Shown: positions 34,423-43,901, counted from the stretch's first letter. The stretch is 64,000 nucleotides of DNA from Mycobacterium intracellulare ATCC 13950 (GCF_000277125.1 NC_016946.1:5270001-5334000), one strand, 5' to 3'. Made by a program: numbers and translations. Notes: generated by a model not told the origin, from the letters alone.

Positions 34423-35187
34423 TCAGGTCCTGGCCGCGGCCCGCTCGACGTCGAGCAGCTGCTCGCCGCGCCGTTCCTCGTCGTAGGCCTTGCGCCCGCC
34501 GCGCAGGCCGAACAGACGTTTGGAGATCAGCAGATAGATCACCGCGGCGACGTTGATGGTGAACGTCACCACCCGCGTCATCGTGATGCCCTTGGCCAGG
34601 TCGTGGATCTCCAGCGGTAGGAAGACCGAGGTGGCGATCACCGCGAAGTATTCGCCCCAGCGTTTCAGCAGCCACAGGCCGACGCCCTCGACGACCTCCA
34701 GCAGTGCATAGGCCGCCAGCATCAGGGTCAGCAACGCCAGGGTGGACGGCTTGGCGGCCAACGCCTTTTCCAGTTCGTGCACGATGGTCATCTGATCGAC
34801 CTTGAAACCGGCGGCGCGGAAGATCGGCAGGTCCCGGTCGAGGGTGGCCTGAATGGCGCCCCGCGCTCCGCGAAACTTCCACACCGCATAGGCCGCCAGG
34901 ACGATCACCACCGCGCGGAACAGGCGTTCCACCGCCAGGGCGCGAATGATGATGGCCTGGCGTAAGGCCTTGCCGCGCATGATCATCGGCGCGTCCTCGG
35001 CGTGACCGCGTCCGTGCGGCGGGCCGACGGTGAATTCACCGCACCGCAGACAGCGCCATACCTCACCCAGACCGGTGGTGCCGCTCAGCCGCTGCGCGAG
35101 CGCGTGATCGTCGGGCGCATAGGTGACGTGTCCCGCGAGCGCGCAGGTAACCAGCTCCCACCGATTGAGGCCACGTTCTTTGGGCAT
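34423..35187 (-). CDS. DUF2127 integral membrane protein
   Basis: Membrane protein of 254 residues. The cytosolic start has a CLRCGEF pair of cysteines like a zinc ribbon and the histidine-rich GPPHGRGHAEDAP. Four hydrophobic helices follow (about 85-100, 150-170, 178-200, 208-225), with FRAVVIVLAAYAVWKF and VVTFTINVAAVIYLLI, the DUF2127 layout. Function unknown. It lies 46 bp downstream of the next leftward gene region and ends 17 bp from the thioesterase. Confidence 0.85.
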   Translation of the reverse strand: MPKERGLNRWELVTCALAGHVTYAPDDHALAQRLSGTTGLGEVWRCLRCGEFTVGPPHGRGHAEDAPMIMRGKALRQAIIIRALAVERLFRAVVIVLAAYAVWKFRGARGAIQATLDRDLPIFRAAGFKVDQMTIVHELEKALAAKPSTLALLTLMLAAYALLEVVEGVGLWLLKRWGEYFAVIATSVFLPLEIHDLAKGITMTRVVTFTINVAAVIYLLISKRLFGLRGGRKAYDEERRGEQLLDVERAAART

Positions 35188-35233
35188 GGCCGATCATCGA
35201 CCGCGCGTGCCCGGACGCGCAAGGGGGCGCGCG

Positions 35234-36640
35234 TCAGAAGCGCGGCCCGGTGCGCGGACGCCGGGCGGTGGGGCTCACGGCGCCGAGCAGTCCGGTGAGC
35301 GTGGCGACGGGAATCTCGTCGAGCCGTGCGACCGCCGCGATGATCTCGTCACCCAGCGCCCGCTCGCAAAAGGGCCCGGCGAGCCACCAGAACTTGTCCA
35401 CGACACGATCCCAGGACATCGGACGGGTGGGTGATCCCTCGTAATCGTCCTGCTCGCGGCTGAATTCGCGTCCGTCGTGCGTCCTGAGGTGCACCCGCGC
35501 CTCCGTGCGCTGCGGATAGCCCGCGGTCAGATCGTCGGCCGCCGTGACGTCCACCCGCGACAAGAGGTCCTGAACGTCGGCGCGCAGAACCCGTTCGGTC
35601 TCAAGCTGTTCGGGACCGACTCCCCCGTCGATCAGGGCGACCGCGCTCAGGTATTTGAGATTGTAGTCGGCCTGCTCCTTGGTGCGCGGGTGCTCCTTGT
35701 TGCCGTACGCACCGCCGCCGGCGATGTCGAATGCGCCCTGAAAGACCTCGAGGCCGACCCGCGCGACGTCCTCGCCGCGCAGACTGTTCTCGGCACCCAG
35801 CGCCAGGACCGCGTCGATCACCACCTGGCCGTGGATGAGCGAACAGTACTGCTTCAGATAGGTCTGCTCGACGCAGGACAGTGCCCGGTCGGCGGTGTGG
35901 AAATCGATTCGCTGACCGAATAATTGGACCAGTCCGTGAGGGCCGTCGAACAGCGACTTGGGACCGGTGACTCCGCGCGCCGCCAGCATCGTCGTGTAGA
36001 CGGCGCGCATGCCGGTGCTGGCCGGGGAGACGCCCTTCCAGTGGGAAACCGGTTCGGCATGCACGCCCGCCAGCGACACATTGTCGGCGGCGGCGGCCGC
36101 GATGGCGTTGGCGGTCTGTTCGGCACTGAGCCCGAGCAGTTTCGCGGTGCCCGCGGCCACCGACATCGCCAGTTGCAGCGCATGGTTGAGTCCGCGTGCC
36201 ATCACGGGAACCTGTGCGCTGAAACGACATTGGACCTCGTAGGCGACCGCCAGTGCCAGCAGGAAGTCGGCGCCGCCGGCGCCGGTGTGCTCGGCCACCG
36301 CCAGCACGGCACCGAAGTTGTCGGCGGGATGGCACAGGCCTCCCACGGTCAGGTAGGTGTCGAGCAGATCGGGGTAGCGCACCAGCACCGCATTGAAGAA
36401 CGCGGCCTGGTCCACCGATGCCCGGCCTCCGCCGACCAGTGTTGCCGTCGGGTCTCCGCTGAATTGGGCGGTGTGTTCACGGACCGTCGCGATGAGCTCC
36501 CCGTTCAACGAACCGACGGCGCACGCGACGCTGTCGAGCACGTTGCGCGTCAACAGCGCACGGGGCCGCCCGGTCAGGTCAGACGCCTGCGCGCCGACGA
36601 CGAATTGGGCCAGCTCGTCCACAAGGTAGTTCTCTGCCAT
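35234..36640 (-). CDS. MmgE/PrpD family protein
   Basis: A 468-residue member of the MmgE/PrpD family (2-methylcitrate dehydratase and relatives). Seen: the N-terminal DELAQFVVGAQ... RALLTRNVLDSVACAVG, catalytic-region HPADNFGAVLAVAEH, YEVQCRFS, and WKGVSPASTG. Family members are cofactor-free dehydratases or isomerases of carboxylic acids. ATG 36640 has GGAGGCGAAAAGTC before it; the open frame beyond lies over IclR. It follows the IclR gene by 23 bp, so the two form an operon. Actual substrate unknown; propionate methylcitrate role is not supported by neighbours. Confidence 0.92.
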   Translation of the reverse strand: MAENYLVDELAQFVVGAQASDLTGRPRALLTRNVLDSVACAVGSLNGELIATVREHTAQFSGDPTATLVGGGRASVDQAAFFNAVLVRYPDLLDTYLTVGGLCHPADNFGAVLAVAEHTGAGGADFLLALAVAYEVQCRFSAQVPVMARGLNHALQLAMSVAAGTAKLLGLSAEQTANAIAAAAADNVSLAGVHAEPVSHWKGVSPASTGMRAVYTTMLAARGVTGPKSLFDGPHGLVQLFGQRIDFHTADRALSCVEQTYLKQYCSLIHGQVVIDAVLALGAENSLRGEDVARVGLEVFQGAFDIAGGGAYGNKEHPRTKEQADYNLKYLSAVALIDGGVGPEQLETERVLRADVQDLLSRVDVTAADDLTAGYPQRTEARVHLRTHDGREFSREQDDYEGSPTRPMSWDRVVDKFWWLAGPFCERALGDEIIAAVARLDEIPVATLTGLLGAVSPTARRPRTGPRF

Positions 36641-36663
36641 GACTTTTCGCCTCCGGGGCGAGG

Positions 36664-37512
36664 CTACCCGGCTGATGCTGGTAATCCGCTCAGTGCCGTC
36701 GTCTCGTCCGTCAGATGCGCCCCGATGTCCCGGATCTGCCGCGCGCTCAGCGGGCACAACGGGTGCACGGCCACCATCAGGGAAACGCGGCCCCGGTCGT
36801 CGAAGACCGGTGCGGCGATCGTCACCACGGGTTGCTTCCGACGCCCGGGGTTGTCGTCGGAAAGGAACCCGATGGTGGTGAATTCGACAAGCAGTTGGTC
36901 CATGATGTGCCGCACGGGTGTCGGCATCTCATTGCTGTCCAAGGTGCCGACCACCTGGACGGCCTGGGCCAGTGCGGGTGTCGTCCAGTCGATGTCGAAT
37001 CCCCGTTCCCGCGTCCGTGCGAGGACCTGTTGCAGGCGCTGCGTGCGATCGGCATTGCTGCCCGCGCCGCGGCGGATCCAGGCGCGTTGTTCCTCGTCGG
37101 TGTCCCAGGCCGCCATCGCCACCCCGAAGGGTGGTGCGTAGGGGATGCGGTCGCCCGGTATGCCCGACGGCTGGGTGGCGGGTTCGCCCTCAAATGCGGT
37201 GACCACCAGGGAGTCTCCGAACTTCTCGACCACCGAACAGGCGTAGCCGACTTCACCGGACAGGCGCAGCGCGGCCGAGCGCGCCGCGTGGGCCAGCGGG
37301 CGGGCGGTGTCCGTGCGGGCGGCCACCACGGCGAGCGCCGGCCCCAGCGCGAATGTCTTCGCGATCGGATCGCGACTGGCCCAGCCGCGGTCGCACAAGG
37401 TCTTGAGGATGGCGTGCGCCGTCGCCTGCGTGAGATCGAGCTCGCGCACCACGTCGGAGAACCGCAGCCGCGCGCTTCCGGACCGCGCAAGGAGCTCGAC
37501 GACATCGAGCAC
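36664..37512 (-). CDS. IclR-family regulator (N-terminus probably longer)
   Basis: Transcription factor of at least 282 residues: winged helix at the start (VRELDLTQATAHAILKTLCDRGW) and the IclR ligand domain (about 80-260). GTG 37512 is the last canonical start, but the frame continues upstream as SAPTAR before VLDVVELL, which is the usual IclR beginning. Between it and a stop there is no ATG, GTG or TTG; an ATT at 37545 with GGAGG nine bases upstream is the best-placed initiator. It is divergent from the dehydrogenase at 37628 and probably controls both units. Confidence 0.9.
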   Translation of the reverse strand: MLDVVELLARSGSARLRFSDVVRELDLTQATAHAILKTLCDRGWASRDPIAKTFALGPALAVVAARTDTARPLAHAARSAALRLSGEVGYACSVVEKFGDSLVVTAFEGEPATQPSGIPGDRIPYAPPFGVAMAAWDTDEEQRAWIRRGAGSNADRTQRLQQVLARTRERGFDIDWTTPALAQAVQVVGTLDSNEMPTPVRHIMDQLLVEFTTIGFLSDDNPGRRKQPVVTIAAPVFDDRGRVSLMVAVHPLCPLSARQIRDIGAHLTDETTALSGLPASAG

Positions 37513-37587
37513 CCGCGCGGTCGGCGCTGACGTCGATCCGCGAATCGCTTGACTCCTCCGCTACGCGATTTTTACAGTTGTACGAAC

Positions 37588-37616
37588 ATTCGAGATCTTA
37601 TGTCGATTATTCGAGA
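37588..37616. promoter_or_regulatory. Direct repeats ATTCGAGA, 21 bp apart
   Basis: ATTCGAGA at 37588-37595 and 37609-37616, two helical turns apart, in the IclR/dehydrogenase divergent gap. The second copy ends 11 bp from the dehydrogenase start. Preceded by GTT-N5-AAC at 37577. A dimer or tetramer regulator such as IclR would fit. Confidence 0.45.
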
Positions 37617-37627
37617 AAGCTACCGTA

Positions 37628-38680
37628 TTGCGCGCAGTGGTGTTGCGAGACGGTCGGCTGCAGGTCCGCGAGACCGCGGACCCCATCCCCGGCCGGGGCG
37701 AGTTGTTGCTGCGCACGTTGAGCACCGCGATCTGCGCTTCCGACGTGCATTTCATGGACCACCCGGAACTCGCCATCGACGACCCGACCGGCCGCTCGCT
37801 GTATGACACCGAGCGCGACATCGTGCTCGGTCACGAATTCGTGGGTGAGGTCATCGGGCACGGTCCCGGTTGCACCGACCAGTTCGCCGCCGGCACGCGC
37901 GTGACCGCCATGCCGGTGCGGCTGGTCGACGGCGGCGCGGGCGGAATGCGCATCATCGGTCAGCATCCCGAGGCGCAGGGCAGTTTCGGTGAGCTGTTGG
38001 TGGTTTCGGAGGTCGCGGCCAAGCGCGTCCCGGGTGACGTGCCCAGCGACGCCGTCGCCTTGACCGACGCGTTCGCGGTCGGCGAGTTCTACGTGCGGTC
38101 GGCGCGGTTGGGACAGGGTGAGGTCGCGATCGTCATCGGCGCGGGGGCGATCGGGCTTTCGGCCGTCGCCGCGCTGGCCGCCCGCGGCGTCGAGCCCATC
38201 ATCGTGGCGGACTACAAATCCGACCGGCGCGAGCTGGCCCGCGACCGCTTCGGTGCCCATGTCGTGGTCGACCCGTCCGAGAAGTCCCCGTTCGGGGCCT
38301 TCAACGAGGTCCGTGCGCGGCGCGGATTGCCCGGGCCGGCCGTCGTATTCGAATGCGTCGGCGCCCCGGGGTTGATCCAGAAGCTGGTCGAATCCGCCGA
38401 GATGGGCACCCGAATCTATTGTGCGGGTGGCTGGTACACCGGCGACACCCTCGACATCACCACCGCCACCCGCCAGGGCGTGACCATTCAGTTCGGCGGC
38501 GGCCCGCACCCGCAGGACTGGTACGGCACACTCGACGCGATCGCCTCGGGGCGGCTGAACCCGCTACCGAGCGTCGGCAAGATCATCGGCCTCGACGAGG
38601 TACCCGACGCCCTCGAGCTGGCCCGCAGGTCCGACGGTCCGCCGCGGATCATCGTCCGCCCGAATGGAGATCGCCCGTGA
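37628..38680 (+). CDS. Zinc-binding medium-chain dehydrogenase
   Basis: MDR-family dehydrogenase of 350 residues. Seen: catalytic zinc Cys in AICASDVHF, GHEFVGEV, cofactor motif GAGAIG (about 172), and substrate-side FECVGAPG. The four-cysteine structural zinc loop is missing, which marks sorbitol/threonine-dehydrogenase-like or non-classical members. TTG 37628 is supported by GAGAAAG upstream and the family's MRAVVL beginning. First of three coupled genes; its stop overlaps the next start (GTGA). Confidence 0.92.
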   Translation: MRAVVLRDGRLQVRETADPIPGRGELLLRTLSTAICASDVHFMDHPELAIDDPTGRSLYDTERDIVLGHEFVGEVIGHGPGCTDQFAAGTRVTAMPVRLVDGGAGGMRIIGQHPEAQGSFGELLVVSEVAAKRVPGDVPSDAVALTDAFAVGEFYVRSARLGQGEVAIVIGAGAIGLSAVAALAARGVEPIIVADYKSDRRELARDRFGAHVVVDPSEKSPFGAFNEVRARRGLPGPAVVFECVGAPGLIQKLVESAEMGTRIYCAGGWYTGDTLDITTATRQGVTIQFGGGPHPQDWYGTLDAIASGRLNPLPSVGKIIGLDEVPDALELARRSDGPPRIIVRPNGDRP

Positions 38681-39090
38681 GCGAAAGAGAAGACCGGCAA
38701 GACATTTCGGACCTGCTGGTGCGTTACGCCACCGGCATCGACAGGCGCGACTGGCCGCTGTTTCGCAGCGTGTTCACCGACGACTGCGAGCTCGACTACG
38801 GCGAGATCGGCCGCTGGAGCGGTGTGGACGAAGTCACCGACTTCATGGACAAGACGCACGCGATGGCGGGCCACACCCTGCATCGGCTATCCAACCAGGT
38901 CATCGCCGTCGAAGGCGACAATGCCACTGCCCGAACCTATGTCGACGCGGTGATCATGTTCGGTGACAACCAGGCCGGCGTCAACGCGTGGGGCTTCTAC
39001 GACGACGAGATCGTGCGGACCGGCGAGGGATGGCGCATCGCGCGGCGCCGCTTCACTCAGGTGCGCGTCGCTACGTTCGGGGCCCCGTAG
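38677..39090 (+). CDS. SnoaL/NTF2-like protein
   Basis: A 137-residue NTF2-fold protein, from GTG 38677 overlapping the previous stop. Seen: DISDLLVRYATGIDRRDWPLF with the family's Asp/Tyr entrance residues, ELDYGEIGRWSG, and the final RTGEGWRIARRRF. Homologues include dehydratases and isomerases of catabolic operons as well as ligand binders. Coupled to dehydrogenase and SDR genes, so it probably acts on an intermediate of the same pathway. Confidence 0.9.
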   Translation: MSEREDRQDISDLLVRYATGIDRRDWPLFRSVFTDDCELDYGEIGRWSGVDEVTDFMDKTHAMAGHTLHRLSNQVIAVEGDNATARTYVDAVIMFGDNQAGVNAWGFYDDEIVRTGEGWRIARRRFTQVRVATFGAP

Positions 39091-39909
39091 ATGACGTTCG
39101 CGACGAAGTACGGGCCGTGGGCGTTGGTGGCCGGCGCGTCCGACGGTGTGGGGGCGGCGTTCGCCGAAGGACTGGCCGAACGCGGTGTCAACGTGGTGCT
39201 GCTCGCCCGGCGGCAAAGCGTTCTCGACCGCGTCGCGGCCGAGATCGAGAACAAGACGTCGGCGCAAACCCGCACTGTCGCTATAGATCTCGCGCAGCCC
39301 GGCGCCGCGGCGGCGATCGCCGCCGCCACCGGCGACCTGGAGATCGGGATGCTGGTCTACTGCGCCGGCGCCGACCCGAACTTCACACCGTTCCTTGCCA
39401 ATTCGATCGAGGCCGCCGAGGCGATGGTGCAGCGCAACTGCATGGTGCCCATGCAGCTGTGCCACCACTTCGCGCCCGCGATGGTCCGGCGAGGCAGCGG
39501 CGGCATCGTCCTCTTCGGCTCCGGTGCCGGGTTGGCCGGCGGGCCCAACATGGTCGCCTACGGCGCCTCCAAGGCTTTCGACATGGTGTTCGCCGAGGCG
39601 CTCTGGTCCGAACTGCAACCCAAGGGCGTCGACGTCCTGGGCCTCATCCTCGGCAAGACCGATACGCCGGCCCTGCGCGCGCTCGAATACAGCCGCGGTC
39701 AGATCGGCTCGCCCGACGAGGCGCCGGCCGACGCGGCCGCCGTCTCCGAGGTCATCGCCGAGGCCTTCGAGAACCTGGGCAACGGCCCGACGCTGATGGT
39801 GGGCGACACCATGCGCGCCGCCGCGCAGCTGCTGGCGTCGCTGAGCCGCAATCAGGCCGTCGAGCTTTTCGCCCAGGCCGCCGCCGCGGCCATGGGGCCG
39901 GACCACTAG
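39091..39909 (+). CDS. SDR family oxidoreductase
   Basis: SDR of 272 residues with AGASDGVG (Ala replacing the usual Thr), CAGAD, and YGASK; GKTDTPALRALEYSRGQIG in the substrate loop. Its ATG follows the previous stop TAG with no gap, completing the IclR-controlled triplet. Possibly oxidises or reduces a hydroxyl/keto group of the same compound as the MDR enzyme; substrate unknown. Confidence 0.92.
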   Translation: MTFATKYGPWALVAGASDGVGAAFAEGLAERGVNVVLLARRQSVLDRVAAEIENKTSAQTRTVAIDLAQPGAAAAIAAATGDLEIGMLVYCAGADPNFTPFLANSIEAAEAMVQRNCMVPMQLCHHFAPAMVRRGSGGIVLFGSGAGLAGGPNMVAYGASKAFDMVFAEALWSELQPKGVDVLGLILGKTDTPALRALEYSRGQIGSPDEAPADAAAVSEVIAEAFENLGNGPTLMVGDTMRAAAQLLASLSRNQAVELFAQAAAAAMGPDH

Positions 39910-40153
39910 TGGGAACCCGAACCGTTCGCTGCGCGTCGAACCAGTCGTGGCGAGGTTTGCCAAAGTTCGAAATCAGGGCTGCCTAACTTTCGCTTCCGTA
40001 GGCCCCTGTACAGCAAATATGTGCTTGGGCACGTCACCGACTTTGCCCACCCACCGCGTTGCTGACGGTGTGGGCGACGGGTAGCTTGGGTAATCAGTTC
40101 GTCACGGCAACCGAGCCGAAGTACCACCACCCGATCGCCGCCTCCCGCGAAGG
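39910..40153. other. Intergenic region before the exchanger gene
   Basis: 244 bp without a gene. It contains AATCAGG-GCTG-CCTAACT (39970-39987), an imperfect dyad with TTAGG-like half-sites that recalls DtxR/IdeR-type boxes but does not match their spacing. Nothing else stands out. Confidence 0.3.
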
Positions 40154-41446
40154 ATGACGATGCTCGCCATAGACAGGCCCGCTGCCGACGTCGCGATGAC
40201 GGCCCAATGGCGGCGCCGCACCCTGACGCGTTCCGGGCTGATCACCGGGGCATTCGTCGCGCCGGCCGTGGCCATCCGGATTGCCGGGCTGCACGTGGGC
40301 GCCGTGCCCGCGCTGCTGATCTTCGGCGCAGCGGTGGTGGCGGCCAGCTTCTTGCTGGCGTGGGCCGCCGAGGCCGCCCAGGTCGATGTGTCCGGGGGCC
40401 TGGCGACGGCGCTGCTCGCCTTGATCGCGGTCCTGCCCGAATACGCGGTCGACCTGTACTACGCGTACGTCTCCGGCCACAACGCCGAATACACGCAGTA
40501 CGCGGCCGCCAACATGACCGGGTCCAACCGGCTGCTGATGGGGCTGGGTTGGCCGGTCGTGGTGCTGGTCAGCATCGTGGTGGCGCGCAGGTCCGGATCC
40601 GGGAAACCCACCGGGCTGACGCTGGAGCCAGCAAACCGCGTCGAACTGGGATTCCTGTTGATCGCCGGCGTCATCGCGTTCGCGGTGCCGGTGGCCGGCG
40701 AGATTCATTTCGGGCTGGGGCTGGCGTTGCTGGCCTGGTTCGGGTTCTACCTGTACAAGCTGAGCCACGGCGAGGTCGAGGAGCCCGACCTGATCGGTAC
40801 CGCCGCCGCGCTGGGCGAACTGCCCGACGTCCGTCGTCGCGTCGCCGTGGTCGGCCTCTTCGCCGCCTCGGGCGCGGTGATTCTGCTGTGCGCCAAGCCG
40901 TTTGCCGACAACCTGGTGGCCGCGGGTACCGAACTGGGCGTCAACCGCTTCCTGCTGGTTCAGTGGCTGGCCCCGCTGGCGTCGGAGGCCCCGGAGTTCA
41001 TCATCGCGACCATCTTCGCCACCCGCGGCAAGGGCACGGCGGCCATCGCCACGCTGATCTCTTCCAAGGTCAACCAGTGGACCCTGCTGATCGGCTCGCT
41101 GCCCATCTCCCACCTGCTCGGTGGCGGCGGGTTCGCCCTGCACCTCGACTCCCGCCAGGTGGAGGAGATGCTGCTCACGGCGACCCAGACGATGATGGGC
41201 GTGGCGCTGATCCTGGCGCTGCGCTTCCACCGGGGCGCGGCGCTGGCGCTCTTGGGAATGTTCGTCGTGCAGTTCCCGATCGCCTCGACGCACGGCCGCC
41301 TGCTGCTCTGCGGCGTCTACGCGGCGGTGGCCGTCGTCGCGCTGATCCGCTACCGGCGCCACCTGCCCGCCACGGTCCGGGCGCCGTTCTTCGGGACGGC
41401 CGTCCGCCACACCGGCCACCCGTTACATCCAGTGCCAGACCCGTAA
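40154..41446 (+). CDS. Sodium/calcium exchanger family membrane protein
   Basis: Cation/Ca2+ antiporter of 430 residues with 10-11 hydrophobic segments. The two internal alpha-repeats are visible: LPEYAVDLYYAYVSG...AANMTGSN (about residues 95-125) and LASEAPEFIIATIFATRGKG...LISSKVNQW (about 275-310), each with the acidic residue and N/S motif that bind ions. It exchanges Ca2+ or another cation against Na+ or H+; direction is unknown. An ATG at 40160 is a possible second start. Confidence 0.9.
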   Translation: MTMLAIDRPAADVAMTAQWRRRTLTRSGLITGAFVAPAVAIRIAGLHVGAVPALLIFGAAVVAASFLLAWAAEAAQVDVSGGLATALLALIAVLPEYAVDLYYAYVSGHNAEYTQYAAANMTGSNRLLMGLGWPVVVLVSIVVARRSGSGKPTGLTLEPANRVELGFLLIAGVIAFAVPVAGEIHFGLGLALLAWFGFYLYKLSHGEVEEPDLIGTAAALGELPDVRRRVAVVGLFAASGAVILLCAKPFADNLVAAGTELGVNRFLLVQWLAPLASEAPEFIIATIFATRGKGTAAIATLISSKVNQWTLLIGSLPISHLLGGGGFALHLDSRQVEEMLLTATQTMMGVALILALRFHRGAALALLGMFVVQFPIASTHGRLLLCGVYAAVAVVALIRYRRHLPATVRAPFFGTAVRHTGHPLHPVPDP

Positions 41447-41480
41447 CGTCCCGCGATCGCGCGCCGTATACCGTCCAGGT

Positions 41481-42323
41481 ATGAATCGAGTGTCCGTAAT
41501 CACAGGCGGCGCGGGTGGCATGGGCCTGGCCACCGCGAAGATCGTCGGGCGCGACCACACGGTGGTGCTCTGCGACGTCCGGCAGGACCGGCTGACGACC
41601 GCCGCCGCCACGCTGCAAGAGCTCGGGATCAACCCCACCGTCGTGAACTGCGACGTCACCGACCGGCGAGCCGTCGCGGACCTGCTCGGCACCGCCACGA
41701 ACCTCGGATCGGTCGTCTCGGTCATCCATACCGCGGGCGTGAGCCCGAGCATGGGACCCGCCGATTACGTCATGCGGACCAATGCGGTCGGCACCGTCAA
41801 CGTCGACGAGGAGTTCTACGCGGTCGCCGGCGAGGGCGCGGTGATCGTCAATGTGGCCTCGATGGCGGCGCACATGCTGCCCGCGGAGATCATTCCGACA
41901 GGCCAATTCCCGCTCGCGCTCGACGACGCCGACGCCTTCATGGGCGCCATGATGACCGCGTGCGACATCGCCCCCGAGGAGGCGCGGTCCGGTCTCGCGT
42001 ACGCCCTGAGCAAGAGCTTCGTGAAGTGGTACAGCCAGTCACAGGCGGAGCGCTTCAACGCGCGCGGACTGCGCATCGTCTCGGTGTCCCCCGGTTCGAT
42101 CGACACCGAGATGGGCAGGCTGGAGGAGCAGGCGGGGGCGGGCGCGATGGTGGCCGACGCCGCGGTCCCGCGGTGGGGCAAGCCGGAGGAAATGGCGGAG
42201 CTGCTCGCCTTCTGCGCCAGCGAGAAGGCCGGCTACCTCACCGGCACCGACATCCTCAACGACGGCGGGGTGATCGCCTCGATGACCGAGCGGGCGAGGG
42301 CGGCCGCCGCCAGCTCAGCCTGA
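41481..42323 (+). CDS. SDR family oxidoreductase
   Basis: SDR of 280 residues with TGGAGGMG, HTAGVS in place of NNAG, VASMAAHM and YALSK, the last preceded by an insertion of about 30 residues (PTGQFPLALDDADAFM). Ends LTGTDILNDGG. Starts 34 bp after the exchanger; overlaps the convergent monooxygenase by 9 bp. Substrate unknown. Confidence 0.92.
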   Translation: MNRVSVITGGAGGMGLATAKIVGRDHTVVLCDVRQDRLTTAAATLQELGINPTVVNCDVTDRRAVADLLGTATNLGSVVSVIHTAGVSPSMGPADYVMRTNAVGTVNVDEEFYAVAGEGAVIVNVASMAAHMLPAEIIPTGQFPLALDDADAFMGAMMTACDIAPEEARSGLAYALSKSFVKWYSQSQAERFNARGLRIVSVSPGSIDTEMGRLEEQAGAGAMVADAAVPRWGKPEEMAELLAFCASEKAGYLTGTDILNDGGVIASMTERARAAAASSA

Positions 42324-43901
42324 AGGTGCTGGCGCACACCGTGTTTCACCATCGACCGGGCGCGCGTCATCCCGCGGTGGCGCGCCGCAGCGGTGGATCC
42401 AATCTCGGCGTCGCAGCCGCCAGGTCCGGCGGGCGTAGTCCAGCTCGGTATAGGGCCATTGGGTGACGATGCGGCCGGTGGGCGAACGGAAATAGCTGTC
42501 GCACTGCGTCCAGATGGTCCGCGCCAGGTCGGCGGAAAGCTGGTCGTTGTATCGCCTTTCGGCCTCGGGACGCACGTCGAGGTAGCCGCCACGGCGCGCC
42601 AGGCGGCTCACCGCGCTGGCGACCAGCCGCGCCGCGGACTCGAGGATGTAGACGATCGAGTTGCCGCCCTGGTTGGTGTTGGGGCCGTACAGCATGAAGA
42701 AGTTCGGGAATCCGCTGACCGCTACACCCAGGTAGGCGCACGGATCGTCACCCCAGTGCTCGTGTAATCGGCGGCCACCCGTTCCGGTGACGTCGATGCC
42801 GGACAGGTAGCGGGACGTCTCGAAGCCGGTGGCGAGCACGATCGCGTCGCTGGCGATTTCGCGGCCCGACGCGGTGATCACCGACGTCTCGCCGACCCGC
42901 GCGATGGGCTCGGTGACCAATTCGACGTTGTCCCGCTGCAGGGCCCGGTAATAGTCGTCGCCCAGCAACACTCGCTTGCACCGGAACGGATAGTCCGGGG
43001 TCAGCGCTCGGCGCAACGGCTCGTCGTCGACGGTGCGGTCCAGGAACGACGTCGCGATCTGCGTGCGCGCGGCCACCACGGGATCGTCGGCGAACGTCGC
43101 GGTGTTGTCGTGCTGGAATTTCCAGATCTTCCACCGGGTGCGGCGCAGCGCGACCGGGCTGCGCCTGAACCGCGCCAATTCGCTTGCGCTGTACGGGCGG
43201 TCGTCCTTGGGCACCATCCACGGCGGGGTCCGCTGGAAGACCGTGACGTGTCCGGCGGTCTTCGCCAGCTCCGGCACCAACTGCACCCCGCTGGCGCCGG
43301 TCCCGATCACCGCCACGTCGCGCCCCGCCAGGTCGAGCTGGTGATCCCACTGCGCGGTATGCAGCACCGGTCCGGCGAACCCCGTCAGCCCGTCGATGTC
43401 GGGCAGCTTGGCCGAACCGAACAGCCCGACCGTGCACACGACGACGTCGGCGACCAACGTGGCGGACTCGCCGTTGCGGTCCACTCGGCACTCCCACGTC
43501 CCGGCGCCCGGGTTCCAGTGCAGGGACCGCACGGTCGTGTCGAGCATGAGGTGGCGTCGCAGATCGAAATCGTCGGCGACCGATTCGAGGTAGGCCAGGA
43601 TCTCGGGCTGCCGGGCGTACGTGCGGGTCCAGGATGCGTTGGGCGCAAAGGAAAATGAGTACAGATGGCTCTGGATGTCGCAGGCGGCGCCGGGATAGGT
43701 GTTGCGGCGCCAGGTGCCGCCGACGCCGTCGGCGCCCTCGATGATCACCAGGTCGTCGATGCCGGCGCGGCGCAGCGCGACGGCGGCACCGAGACCGCCG
43801 AAGCCCGCGCCGATGATCGCCACCCGCGGCGATCGCCCGCGCCGCGTCGTCGCGCGCAGCCGCCCAACGGCATAGAGCCAGCGGGCTTTTCGGCTGGTCA
43901 C
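42315..43901 (-). CDS. Baeyer-Villiger/flavin-containing monooxygenase
   Basis: Second FAD/NADPH monooxygenase of the window, 528 residues from GTG 43901. Seen: GAGFGG (31-36), GGTWRRNTYPGAACD, the BVMO fingerprint FAGPVLHTAQW (175-185), second nucleotide motif GTGASG near 200, and LATGFETSRYL. It lacks the 75-residue N-terminal extension of the BVMO at 716 and belongs to the shorter EtaA-like group. Substrates of mycobacterial members include ketones and thioamide drugs; its own is unknown. A 28-codon frame ends at its start codon. Confidence 0.93.
   Translation of the reverse strand: MTSRKARWLYAVGRLRATTRRGRSPRVAIIGAGFGGLGAAVALRRAGIDDLVIIEGADGVGGTWRRNTYPGAACDIQSHLYSFSFAPNASWTRTYARQPEILAYLESVADDFDLRRHLMLDTTVRSLHWNPGAGTWECRVDRNGESATLVADVVVCTVGLFGSAKLPDIDGLTGFAGPVLHTAQWDHQLDLAGRDVAVIGTGASGVQLVPELAKTAGHVTVFQRTPPWMVPKDDRPYSASELARFRRSPVALRRTRWKIWKFQHDNTATFADDPVVAARTQIATSFLDRTVDDEPLRRALTPDYPFRCKRVLLGDDYYRALQRDNVELVTEPIARVGETSVITASGREIASDAIVLATGFETSRYLSGIDVTGTGGRRLHEHWGDDPCAYLGVAVSGFPNFFMLYGPNTNQGGNSIVYILESAARLVASAVSRLARRGGYLDVRPEAERRYNDQLSADLARTIWTQCDSYFRSPTGRIVTQWPYTELDYARRTWRLRRRDWIHRCGAPPRDDARPVDGETRCAPAPSG

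Noticed and set aside
39970..39987. IdeR/DtxR-like iron box before the exchanger
   Set aside because: Half-sites resemble TTAGG but spacing and symmetry do not fit the known 19-bp box.
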